Notes under the pieces: model-generated
Databases searched by the model: none
Told to the model about the DNA's origin: nothing
What the model saw: the letters and a program-made list of their open reading frames with translations, nothing else
DNA from: Pseudomonas sp. Choline-02u-1
GTDB taxonomy: Bacteria > Pseudomonadota > Gammaproteobacteria > Pseudomonadales > Pseudomonadaceae
Direction of reading: 5' to 3'
DNA length: 64,000 nt
NCBI RefSeq assembly: GCF_002836515.1
Contig: NZ_PJBC01000061.1
Location: 62,001 to 126,000, forward strand
Shown here: positions 36,232 through 44,427 of the stretch, piece by piece
Layout of the letters: each line of letters starts with the position of its first letter
How positions within the stretch are numbered: position 1 is the stretch's first letter
Position numbers and translations under genes: made by a program

Positions 36232-37182
36232 TCACACCGCAATCGAGGGCAGGGCCAGACCGTTAAGCGATTCGGCACTGCTGGCCTGTTCCGCCATTAA
36301 CCAATCAACAAACTCTTGAATCAACGCACCCCGACGTTTGCGCTGCGGCAGCACCACGTAATACCCCAGCCGCGACAGCGTGGTTTGCGCCAGCGGCCGG
36401 CACAGCAAACCCTGCATCAGCAAGTTATCCACAAGGTGACGCCAACCAATCGCCACACCTTGCCCGCCAATCGCCGCTTGAATCAGCAACGTGTAATTGT
36501 CGAAGCGCAACTGACCCGGCGCCGGCGGCGTGGTCAGGCCAAGTTGACGGAACAGCCCGCTCCAGTCGAACCAGTTGCTGCTGTTTTCGCCGCGCAGGTG
36601 CAGCAGCGGAAATTCCAGCAGAGCCTGCGCGGGCAACGGCAATGAACGGTCCTTGAGCAGCAGCGGGCTGCACACCGGGAACACTTCTTCGCTGAACAGC
36701 CAGTGGCTCTCGCCCTGCTTGAATCGACCATCGCCAAACAGGATCGCCACGTCGATGTCGGTGCGCAGCATATTGTGGTTGCGCTCGCTCGTGACGAGGC
36801 TGACATCGATGTGCGGGTTGGCTTCGTGGAAGCGGTGCAGGCGCGGCATCAGCCAATAGGCGGCGAACGCGAAATCGGTCGCGACCTGCAGCACTTCATG
36901 TTGCTGCTGAGCGCTGATTGCGCTCAATCCTGCGTCGATGTTCTGCAAACCCAAGGTAACTTGCTCGAAAAGCAGGGTACCCACCTCAGTCAGCTCAATG
37001 CCCCGGTAAATCCGATCGAAGAGGCGTGTTCCGAGTTGTTCTTCCAGGCGTTTGATCTGCTGGCTGATCGCCGGTTGTGTCGTACCAAGCTCAACAGCAG
37101 CCGCAGTGAAACTGCGATGGCGCGCCGCCGCTTCAAAGGCACGAAGAAGATCGAGGGACAGGTCGCCGAGGGCCTCATACAT
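36232..37182 (-). CDS. LysR-type regulator of choline-O-sulfate utilisation (probable)
   Basis: 316 residues. N-terminal winged helix (SLDLLRAFEAAARHRSFTAAAVELGTTQPAISQQIKRLEEQLGTRLFDRI), C-terminal effector-binding domain. Divergent from betC with 114 bases between, the classic LysR arrangement; in Pseudomonas and rhizobia such a regulator controls betC and transporters. Effector (choline-O-sulfate or choline) is inferred from context. Ends near the REP half-element. Confidence 0.85.
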   Translation of the reverse strand: MYEALGDLSLDLLRAFEAAARHRSFTAAAVELGTTQPAISQQIKRLEEQLGTRLFDRIYRGIELTEVGTLLFEQVTLGLQNIDAGLSAISAQQQHEVLQVATDFAFAAYWLMPRLHRFHEANPHIDVSLVTSERNHNMLRTDIDVAILFGDGRFKQGESHWLFSEEVFPVCSPLLLKDRSLPLPAQALLEFPLLHLRGENSSNWFDWSGLFRQLGLTTPPAPGQLRFDNYTLLIQAAIGGQGVAIGWRHLVDNLLMQGLLCRPLAQTTLSRLGYYVVLPQRKRRGALIQEFVDWLMAEQASSAESLNGLALPSIAV

Positions 37183-37296
37183 AAGCTGTGCTTATCCTAG
37201 TCATTGTCTGTGGCGGGCTTTACCGAAGAAAGCATGGGATTCATGCTCGGTTGCAGCACTCTCGCATAAATATTCAACATGGAATGCCGCGATCAC

Positions 37297-38811
37297 ATGA
37301 AGCGCAAGAACATTCTTTTCATCATGGCCGATCAAATGGCCGCGCCAATGTTGCCGTTCTACGGCCCATCGCCTGTCAAACTGCCAAACCTGTCCCGCCT
37401 CGCCGCCCAGGGCGTAGTGTTTGATTCCGCGTATTGCAACAGCCCGCTGTGCGCACCGTCGCGCTTCACTCTGGTCAGTGGTCAGCTGCCGAGCAAGATC
37501 GGCGCCTATGACAACGCCGCTGATTTTCCTGCCGATATCCCCACTTATGCGCACTACTTGCGCCGACTCGGCTACCGCACTGCGCTATCGGGCAAGATGC
37601 ACTTCTGCGGGCCGGACCAACTGCACGGTTATGAAGAACGCCTGACCAGCGATATCTATCCGGCCGATTACGGTTGGGCGGTGAACTGGGACGAGCCGCA
37701 GGTACGACCGAGCTGGTATCACAACATGTCCTCGGTGCTGCAGGCCGGGCCGTGCGTGCGTACCAATCAGCTGGATTTCGACGAAGAGGTGGTGTTCAAG
37801 GCACAGCAATATCTGTTCGATCACATCCGCGAGGATGGCGACCAGCCGTTTTGCCTGACCGTGTCGATGACTCACCCGCACGACCCGTACACGATTCCCA
37901 AGAAATTTTGGGATTTGTATGACGATGCCGATATCCCGCTGCCTACAGCCTTGAACCAGGACGAACTCGATCCGCACTCGCAACGGCTGCTCAAGGTTTA
38001 CGATTTGTGGGACAAGCCGCTGCCTGTGGATAAAATCCGCGATGCCCGTCGCGCCTATTTCGGGGCTTGCAGCTATATTGACGCCAACGTCGGCAAACTG
38101 CTGGAAACGCTGGACGATACCGGGCTGATTGACGACACCATCATTGTTTTCTCCGGCGACCATGGCGACATGCTCGGCGAGAAGGGCCTCTGGTACAAAA
38201 TGCACTGGTTCGAGATGGCCGCGCGGGTGCCGCTGTTGATCAGCGCACCGGGACAATTCCAGGCGGGCCGGGTCAGCGCCGCTGTTTCCACCGCTGACCT
38301 GTTGCCGACGTTCGTTGATCTGGCCGGAGGGAGCCTCGAACCGGGCCTGCCGCTGGATGGCCGCTCCTTGCTGCCGCACCTGCAAGGGCAGGGCGGGCAT
38401 GACGAAGTGTTCGGCGAGTACATGGCCGAAGGCACCGTCAGCCCGTTGATGATGATTCGTCGGGGCGCCTACAAATTTATCTACAGCGAAAGCGACCCGT
38501 GCCTGCTCTTCGACGTGGTTAACGATCCGCGCGAAGAAGAAGAGCTGAGCCAGTCGCCGCAACACCGTCAGGTGTTCGAAGACTTTCTTGCTCAAGCGCG
38601 GACCAAATGGGATATCCCGGCGATCCATCGGGACGTGCTGGCCAGCCAGCGCCGACGCCGGTTCGTCGCCGATGCGTTAACCATCGGCAAGCTGAAGAGC
38701 TGGGATCACCAGCCGCTGGTCGATGCCAGTCAGCAGTACATGCGCAACCACATCGACCTTGATGATCTGGAGCGCAAGGCCCGTTATCCACAACCCTGCC
38801 AAAACCAATAA
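37297..38811 (+). CDS. betC: Choline-sulfatase
   Basis: Hydrolyses choline-O-sulfate to choline and sulfate, giving glycine betaine precursor plus sulfur. 504 residues starting MKRKNILFIMADQM; an in-frame ATG 18 bases upstream is an alternative. The type I sulfatase motif CAPSR (Cys52, becoming formylglycine) and metal ligands MADQ, FSGDHGDMLGEKG are present. The C-terminal choline-sulfatase extension (LEGL, KLKSWDHQPL) is visible. It is followed by the ChoX-like gene after 16 bases. Confidence 0.95.
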   Translation: MKRKNILFIMADQMAAPMLPFYGPSPVKLPNLSRLAAQGVVFDSAYCNSPLCAPSRFTLVSGQLPSKIGAYDNAADFPADIPTYAHYLRRLGYRTALSGKMHFCGPDQLHGYEERLTSDIYPADYGWAVNWDEPQVRPSWYHNMSSVLQAGPCVRTNQLDFDEEVVFKAQQYLFDHIREDGDQPFCLTVSMTHPHDPYTIPKKFWDLYDDADIPLPTALNQDELDPHSQRLLKVYDLWDKPLPVDKIRDARRAYFGACSYIDANVGKLLETLDDTGLIDDTIIVFSGDHGDMLGEKGLWYKMHWFEMAARVPLLISAPGQFQAGRVSAAVSTADLLPTFVDLAGGSLEPGLPLDGRSLLPHLQGQGGHDEVFGEYMAEGTVSPLMMIRRGAYKFIYSESDPCLLFDVVNDPREEEELSQSPQHRQVFEDFLAQARTKWDIPAIHRDVLASQRRRRFVADALTIGKLKSWDHQPLVDASQQYMRNHIDLDDLERKARYPQPCQNQ

Positions 38812-38827
38812 TGTTAAGGGGAAGTCC

Positions 38828-39748
38828 ATGCGCAAGTTATCCACAGCTGTGACCGTTGGCCTGATCGCGTTGAGCAGCGCCTCGGCTTTTGCCGAGCAAG
38901 GCTGCGAAATCGTGAAAATGGCCGATCCGGGCTGGAGCGACATCGCCGCGACCAATGCCATCACCGGGTTTCTGCTGGACGGCATGGGCTACAAGGCCAA
39001 AGTCGATACCCTTGCGGTGCCGATCACCTTTGGCGGTTTGAAGGACGGCCAGGTTGACGTATTTCTCGGCAACTGGATGCCGGCGCAGCAGGGCTTTTAT
39101 GACAAATTCGTCGCCACCGGTGATGTGACGCAATTGGCGAAAAACCTCGAAGGCACTGAATTCACCCTTGCTGTCCCCGACTATGTCTGGGAGGCGGGTG
39201 TGCATGATTTCGCTGACCTGAACAAATTCGCCGACAAGTTCGACAAGAAAATCTACGGCATCGGCTCGGGCGCCCCCGCAAACATTTCGCTGCAGGAAAT
39301 CATCAAGAAGAACGACTTCGACATGGGTCAGTGGAAGCTGATCGAGTCCAGCGAACAGGCGATGCTGGCCGAAGTATCGCGGGCAGTGAAGAAACAGAAA
39401 TTCGTCACCTTCCTCGGTTGGACCCCGCACCCGATGAACGTGCAACTGAAAATGCGCTATCTGAAAGGCGGCGAAAAATACTTCGGCGACACCGGGAACG
39501 TCTTCACCCTGACCCGCAAGGGGTACGCCGAGGCCTGCCCGAATGTGGGCAAGTTGCTGACCAATCTGGCGTTCACTCAGGACATGGAAAACAGCATCAT
39601 GGCCGAGGTAGTGAACAAGAAAATCAGCAATGCCGCGGCGGCGAAGGCGTGGATCAAGGCGAATCCGGCGGTACTGGACAAGTGGCTCGATGGCGTGAAG
39701 ACGGTGGATGGCAATGATGCACTGGTGGCGGTGAAGGCGAAGCTGTAA
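38828..39748 (+). CDS. Choline/betaine-type ABC periplasmic binding protein (ChoX-like)
   Basis: 306 residues with signal peptide (MRKLSTAVTVGLIALSSASAFA). OpuAC/ChoX family: CEIVKMADPGWSDIAATNAI, VFLGNWMPAQ, FLGWTPHPMN. Aromatic box residues for quaternary amines are expected in GWSD, NWMP and GWTPH. Cotranscribed with betC. No permease (ChoW) or ATPase (ChoV) is adjacent, so it must pair with a distant transporter. An inverted repeat follows it. Confidence 0.9.
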   Translation: MRKLSTAVTVGLIALSSASAFAEQGCEIVKMADPGWSDIAATNAITGFLLDGMGYKAKVDTLAVPITFGGLKDGQVDVFLGNWMPAQQGFYDKFVATGDVTQLAKNLEGTEFTLAVPDYVWEAGVHDFADLNKFADKFDKKIYGIGSGAPANISLQEIIKKNDFDMGQWKLIESSEQAMLAEVSRAVKKQKFVTFLGWTPHPMNVQLKMRYLKGGEKYFGDTGNVFTLTRKGYAEACPNVGKLLTNLAFTQDMENSIMAEVVNKKISNAAAAKAWIKANPAVLDKWLDGVKTVDGNDALVAVKAKL

Positions 39749-39755
39749 ATGCATT

Positions 39756-39794
39756 CGCCGATCGTTCTAACGCTCTGCGTGGGAACGATCGGCG
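39756..39794. repeat. Inverted repeat after the ChoX-like gene
   Basis: CGCCGATCGTTC and its complement flank a 15-base loop rich in GC (CTAACGCTCTGCGTG). Not followed by a T-run on the plus strand, so a REP-like or attenuating hairpin rather than a standard terminator. Similar GATCGTTCCCACGC-type repeats are common in pseudomonads. Confidence 0.6.
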
Positions 39795-39838
39795 GGAAGG
39801 GCTGATACCCTTGTTGAAAACTCCAACCGTGAGGATCC

Positions 39839-41407
39839 ATGGCCTTCCCCAGCCGTCATTCACTTTTTCCTTTCCTGAGCTGGTTGCCACGGCAAACCCG
39901 CGCCAGCGTCGGCAGGGACCTGATCGTCGGCCTCAGCGGTGCGATTCTCGCGTTACCCCAGTCGATTGCCTACGCCCTGATTGCCGGTCTGCCACCTGAA
40001 TACGGTCTCTACGCAGCGATCATCCCGGTGATGATCGCTTGCCTGTGGGGCTCATCGTGGCATCTGATCTGCGGCCCGACGGCGGCGATTTCGATTGTGC
40101 TCTACGCCAGCGTCAGCCCCTTGGCCGTTCCGGCGTCGCAGGACTACATCACGCTGATTCTGTTGCTGACCTTTCTGGCCGGGATTTTCCAGTGGTTGCT
40201 CGGCCTGCTGCGCTTCGGCGCACTGGTGAATTTCGTCTCGCACTCGGTGGTGCTCGGTTTCACCCTCGGTGCGGCGGTGGTGATCGCCATCGGGCAATTG
40301 CCCAATCTGCTCGGGCTGGAATTGCCGGCCAGCACCACGGCGCTCGCCAGTCTGATGGATCTGGTGCGACATCTCGGGGCTGTGGATAAGCCTTCGCTGA
40401 TCCTCGGCGTCGCCACAGTCATCGTCGGCGTGGCGCTGAAAAAACTCCTGCCACGCTGGCCGACGCTGTTGATCACGCTAGTGCTGGCCAGTCTGCTGGT
40501 ATGGATCTGGCCGGCGATGTTCGGCCATGTGCATCTGGTCAGCGCTTTCGTCGGTCGCTTGCCGCCTTTCAGCGCCTTGCCGCTGGATCCGGAGGTGATG
40601 CTGCGCCTGCTGCCGAGCGCCGTAGCGGTGGGCATGCTCGGGCTGGTCACCAGTCTGTCGATTGCGCGCTCGATTTCCGCCCGGTCGCAGCAGTTGCTTG
40701 ATGCCAATCAGGAAGTCCGCGCGCAAGGTTTGTCGAATATTGTCGGGGCGTTCTTTTCCGGCTCGCTGTCAGCCGGATCGTTTACCCGCTCGGGATTGAG
40801 TTACGAAGCGGGTGCCTGTTCGCCACTGGCCGGGATTTTTTCTGCGGTCTGGGTAGCTTTGTTTGCGATCTTCGGCGCCGGGCTGATTTCGCATATTCCG
40901 ATTCCCGCCATGGCCGGCAGCATTCTGCTGATTGCCTGGGGCCTGGTCGATCACCGAGCAATTCGGGCATTGCTGCGGGTCAGTCGTGCCGAGTTCGTGG
41001 TCATGGCGCTGACGTGCCTCGCAACGCTGCTGCTGGAACTGCAGACAGCCATTTACGCCGGCGTGCTGGCGTCGCTGTTTTTCTACCTCAAGCGCACTTC
41101 GCAACCGCGTGTGCAGCATTGGCGAGACGGTGAGGACGATGTTTTACGCGTCGGCGGTTCGATCTTTTTCGGCGCCAGCCATTACCTGCAAGTGCGCCTG
41201 CAACGGTTGCACGGAGCGCGGGTGGTGATCGAGGCACAGCAGATCAACTTCATCGATTATTCAGGGGTGGAGATGCTGCATCAGGAAGCGCGGCGTTTGT
41301 TGGGCCAAGGCCGCAGCCTGACCTTGCGCCGGGCACGGCCACAGGTCGTGGAAGAATTACGCAAGCTGGAAGGGGCGGAAAAATGCCCGATCCGCTTTGA
41401 GGATTGA
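39839..41407 (+). CDS. SulP-family anion (sulfate-type) transporter with STAS domain
   Basis: 522 residues. Sulfate_tra core: LSGAILALPQSIAYALIAGLPPEYGLYAAIIP, LICGPTAAISIVLYASV, GAFFSGSLSAGSFTRSG; about twelve helices. The C-terminal STAS domain (from about 420) has INFIDYSGVEMLHQEA. Next to choline-sulfatase, sulfate movement is a reasonable substrate, though SulP proteins also carry bicarbonate. 90 bases after choX and separated by an inverted repeat. Confidence 0.9.
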   Translation: MAFPSRHSLFPFLSWLPRQTRASVGRDLIVGLSGAILALPQSIAYALIAGLPPEYGLYAAIIPVMIACLWGSSWHLICGPTAAISIVLYASVSPLAVPASQDYITLILLLTFLAGIFQWLLGLLRFGALVNFVSHSVVLGFTLGAAVVIAIGQLPNLLGLELPASTTALASLMDLVRHLGAVDKPSLILGVATVIVGVALKKLLPRWPTLLITLVLASLLVWIWPAMFGHVHLVSAFVGRLPPFSALPLDPEVMLRLLPSAVAVGMLGLVTSLSIARSISARSQQLLDANQEVRAQGLSNIVGAFFSGSLSAGSFTRSGLSYEAGACSPLAGIFSAVWVALFAIFGAGLISHIPIPAMAGSILLIAWGLVDHRAIRALLRVSRAEFVVMALTCLATLLLELQTAIYAGVLASLFFYLKRTSQPRVQHWRDGEDDVLRVGGSIFFGASHYLQVRLQRLHGARVVIEAQQINFIDYSGVEMLHQEARRLLGQGRSLTLRRARPQVVEELRKLEGAEKCPIRFED

Positions 41408-41429
41408 TCCAGGATCAGCTGAGTGGCCA

Positions 41430-41493
41430 TTCGTGAGCAAGCGCGCTCCCACCGTGCAATGCGATCAAATGTGGGAGCGAGCTTGCTCGCGAA
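41430..41493. repeat. REP pair (type 1, variant arms)
   Basis: TTCGTGAGCAAGCGCGCTCCCACC and, inverted, GTGGGAGCGAGCTTGCTCGC: the arms differ at several bases. Between convergent SulP and aroE genes, five bases from the aroE stop. Confidence 0.85.
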
Positions 41494-41497
41494 GCTC

Positions 41498-42319
41498 TTA
41501 AAGGGCTAATTGTCGGCGCAGTTCGGCGAGCACCGGAGCGGTATCCGGGCGCACGCGGCGCCATAAGTAGAACGCCTCCGCCGCCTGCTCGGCGAGCATG
41601 CCCAGACCATCCATTGCCAGCGCCGCGCCGTGCTCGGTGGCCCAGCGACAGAACGCAGTCGGTTCCTTGCCGTACATCATGTCGTAGCACAGCGTCTGGC
41701 CCGGCTCGATCAGGCTTGGCGCAATTGGCGGAACGTCACCGGTCAGACTGGCGGAAGTAGCGTTGATGATCACGTCCACCGGTTCGCGCAACCAGTCGAA
41801 GCCACTGGCTGCTACCGGCCCCAGGTCGCAGAACAATTCGGCCAGCAGCTCAGCCTTGTCCACCGTGCGATTGGCGATGATCACTGAGGCCGGATTCTCC
41901 GCCAGCAATGGCTCCAGCGCCCCGCGCACCGCGCCGCCGGCGCCGAGCAAAAGGATGCGCTTGCCGGTCAGGCTGAATCCGGCATTGACCGTCAGATCGC
42001 GGACCAGGCCAGCGCCATCGGTGTTGTCGCCGAGGAGTGAGCCATCGTCCAGTTTGCTCAAGGTGTTCACCGCCCCAGCGCGCTGCGCGCGTGCGGTCAG
42101 GCTGTTGGCCAGACGGTAAGCCTCTTCCTTGAACGGCACCGTCACGTTGGCACCGCGCCCCTCCCGAAAGAACGCGGTGGCGCAGCCGGCAAAATCATCA
42201 AGCGGCGCCAGCAGCGTGCTGTAATCGAGGCGTTGGCTTGTCTGTTCAGCGAACAGCTGGTGAATCATCGGCGACTTGCTGTGGCCGATCGGGTTACCGA
42301 AAACGACGTAACGATCCAT
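41498..42319 (-). CDS. aroE: Shikimate dehydrogenase
   Basis: NADPH-dependent reduction of 3-dehydroshikimate to shikimate. 273 residues from MDRYVVFGNPIGHSKSPMIH; SD GAGGAT upstream. The catalytic Lys is in NVTVPFKEEAY (about 66), with the Asp in GDNTDGAGLVRD. The NADP-binding GAGGAVRGALEPL and NRTVDKAELL are intact. It follows hemF by nine bases as in P. aeruginosa (hemF-aroE). Confidence 0.97.
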   Translation of the reverse strand: MDRYVVFGNPIGHSKSPMIHQLFAEQTSQRLDYSTLLAPLDDFAGCATAFFREGRGANVTVPFKEEAYRLANSLTARAQRAGAVNTLSKLDDGSLLGDNTDGAGLVRDLTVNAGFSLTGKRILLLGAGGAVRGALEPLLAENPASVIIANRTVDKAELLAELFCDLGPVAASGFDWLREPVDVIINATSASLTGDVPPIAPSLIEPGQTLCYDMMYGKEPTAFCRWATEHGAALAMDGLGMLAEQAAEAFYLWRRVRPDTAPVLAELRRQLAL

Positions 42320-42328
42320 CACCAATCC

Positions 42329-43243
42329 TCAGGCCTCGGCCAGCCAGTCGCGATCCTGCAGGAAGTATTCGGTCAGGCGCGCTTCGGCGCTGCCTGGCTC
42401 GGCCTTCCAGTCATAACCCCAGCGCACTTGCGGCGGCAGCGACATCAGAATCGATTCGGTACGTCCGCCCGATTGCAGACCAAAGAGGGTGCCACGATCG
42501 TAAACCAGGTTGAACTCGACATAGCGACCACGGCGGAACTCCTGGAATTCGCGCTGCTGTGCAGTGAAGGCATCGTTTTTGCGCCGCTGCACAATCGGCA
42601 GGTAGGCGTCGATGTAGGCGTCGCCGATGGCGCGCATGAACGCGAAACTGGTGTCGAAATCCCACTCGTTCAGATCATCGAAGAACAGACCACCAATGCC
42701 GCGCGGCTCATGACGGTGCTTGATGTGAAAGTAGGTATCGCACCAGGCCTTGTAGCGTGGATAGACATCAGCGCCGAACGGAGCACAGGCTTGCTCGGCG
42801 ACGCGGTGCCAGTGGACGCAATCTTCCTCAACGCCGTAATACGGGGTCAGGTCGAAGCCGCCGCCAAACCACCAGACCGGTTCTTCGCCTTCTTTTTCAG
42901 CGATGAAAAAGCGCACGTTGGCGTGGGACGTCGGCACGTGCGGGTTGTGCGGATGGATCACCAGCGATACGCCGAGCGCCTCGAAACCACGCCCGGCCAG
43001 TTCCGGCCGATGCGCACTGGCCGAGGGTGGCAAGCCGCTGCCGAAGACGTGGGAAAAGTTGACGCCGCCCTTTTCGATCAACGTGCCGTTTTCCAGCACA
43101 CGGGTGCGCCCACCACCGCCTGCCGGCCGGGTCCAGGCGTCTTCGACGAAGCACTTGCCGCCGTCTTCGGTTTCGAGCGCGGCGCAGATGCGGTCTTGCA
43201 GATCGAGCAAATAGGCCTTTACGGCGTCGGTGCGGGTCGTCAT
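42329..43243 (-). CDS. hemF: Oxygen-dependent coproporphyrinogen III oxidase
   Basis: Haem synthesis enzyme converting coproporphyrinogen III to protoporphyrinogen IX with O2. 304 residues from MTTRTDAVKAYLLDLQ. Signature segments: WFGGGFDLTPYYG, FHIKHRHEPRGIGGLFFDDL, EFNLVYDRGTLFGLQSGGRTESILMSLPP. The promoter region contains an FNR/Anr-like box, consistent with the O2-responsive hemF of P. aeruginosa. Operonic with aroE. Confidence 0.97.
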   Translation of the reverse strand: MTTRTDAVKAYLLDLQDRICAALETEDGGKCFVEDAWTRPAGGGGRTRVLENGTLIEKGGVNFSHVFGSGLPPSASAHRPELAGRGFEALGVSLVIHPHNPHVPTSHANVRFFIAEKEGEEPVWWFGGGFDLTPYYGVEEDCVHWHRVAEQACAPFGADVYPRYKAWCDTYFHIKHRHEPRGIGGLFFDDLNEWDFDTSFAFMRAIGDAYIDAYLPIVQRRKNDAFTAQQREFQEFRRGRYVEFNLVYDRGTLFGLQSGGRTESILMSLPPQVRWGYDWKAEPGSAEARLTEYFLQDRDWLAEA

Positions 43244-43329
43244 GGCTTCACCTTGAATCGGGCGGCGCCCCGGCGGGCGGGCGGCGCAAATGGGCGCGTA
43301 GCATACCATCGCAGACCGGCGCGCCGCAG

Positions 43330-43343
43330 TTGACGAAGATCAA
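43330..43343. promoter_or_regulatory. Candidate Anr/FNR box in the hemF-qor spacer
   Basis: TTGACGAAGATCAA matches TTGAT-N4-ATCAA at nine of ten conserved bases, 87 bases upstream of the hemF start and 51 bases before qor. hemF of P. aeruginosa is known to be controlled by Anr and Dnr. Site inferred, function not shown. Confidence 0.55.
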
Positions 43344-43393
43344 GCAGGGGAGTTGGATAGAGGGCTTAGTGACGACCCAAGGAGAGCAGGCAG

Positions 43394-44371
43394 ATGGCAA
43401 AGCGTATCCAGTTCGGTGCCCACGGCGGTCCCGAAGTGCTCGAATATGTAGATTACGAACCCGCTGCGCCCGGGCCGAATCAGGTGCGCGTGGCCAACCA
43501 CGCGATCGGCCTGAATTTCATTGACACCTACTACCGTAGCGGCCTGTATGCGCCGCCCGCCTTGCCGTCTGGCCTGGGTTCGGAAGGCGCCGGCACCGTC
43601 GAGGCGGTGGGCAGCGACGTCACCCGGTTCAAGGTCGGCGATCGTGTGGCGTACGGCAGCGGCCCGCTCGGCGCCTACAGCCAGGTACATGTCCTGCCGC
43701 AAGACAATCTTGTACACCTGCCCGACGAAATCAGCTTCGAAACGGCTGCCGGGGTCATGCTCAAGGGCCTGACCGTGCAATACCTGCTGCGCCAGACCTA
43801 CGAACTGCAGGGCGGCGAAACCATTCTGTTCCACGCGGCAGCGGGCGGCGTCGGCTCGCTGGCCTGCCAATGGGCCAAAGCGCTGGGCGTGAAGCTGATA
43901 GGCACCGTCAGTTCCAGGGAAAAAGCCGAACTGGCCAAGGCCAACGGCGCCTGGGCCACTATCGACTACAGCCATGAAAACGTAGCCGAGCGTGTGCTGG
44001 CCCTGACTGACGGCAAGAAAGTCCCGGTGGTGTATGACGGCGTCGGCAAGGACACCTGGCTCACCTCCCTGGACAGCGTGGCGCCACGTGGCCTGGTGGT
44101 GAGTTTCGGCAATGCCTCGGGCGCGGTCGATGGCGTCAATCTTGGCATTCTCGCCGCAAAGGGCTCGCTTTATGTCACCCGGCCGACATTGGCGACCTAC
44201 GCCAACAACGCCGAGAACCTGCAGCGTATGGCTGACGAGTTGTTCGAGATGATCATCAGCGGCAAATTGAAGGTGGATGTCAGCCAGAGTTATCCACTGG
44301 CCGAAGCGGCGAAGGCGCAAACCGAACTGTCGGCGCGGCGCACCACCGGCTCTACCGTTCTGCACCCCTGA
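43394..44371 (+). CDS. qor: NADPH quinone oxidoreductase
   Basis: 325-residue zinc-free medium-chain dehydrogenase of the QOR family. Features: LNFIDTYYRSGLY, LGSEGAGTVEAVG, FHAAAGGVGSLACQWAKALG (Rossmann AAxGGVG) and ARRTTGSTVLHP. Cys/His zinc ligands of alcohol dehydrogenases are absent, as usual for this family. SD CAAGGAGAGC upstream. Divergent from hemF; in P. aeruginosa it is next to yrdC/tsaC, but here the five-gene operon intervenes. Confidence 0.94.
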   Translation: MAKRIQFGAHGGPEVLEYVDYEPAAPGPNQVRVANHAIGLNFIDTYYRSGLYAPPALPSGLGSEGAGTVEAVGSDVTRFKVGDRVAYGSGPLGAYSQVHVLPQDNLVHLPDEISFETAAGVMLKGLTVQYLLRQTYELQGGETILFHAAAGGVGSLACQWAKALGVKLIGTVSSREKAELAKANGAWATIDYSHENVAERVLALTDGKKVPVVYDGVGKDTWLTSLDSVAPRGLVVSFGNASGAVDGVNLGILAAKGSLYVTRPTLATYANNAENLQRMADELFEMIISGKLKVDVSQSYPLAEAAKAQTELSARRTTGSTVLHP

Positions 44372-44427
44372 AACACTTCCATCAAACGCAGCACCCGGGC
44401 GCGCCTCAAGAGCTTGACCGGGACGCC

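Noticed and set aside
36232..37182. LysR gene as a regulator of the five-gene cluster
   Set aside because: It is 7 kb away and divergent from betC, which explains it better.
44281..44302. TTATCCACT as a DnaA box within qor
   Set aside because: One mismatch from the exact 9-mer; excluded from the count.
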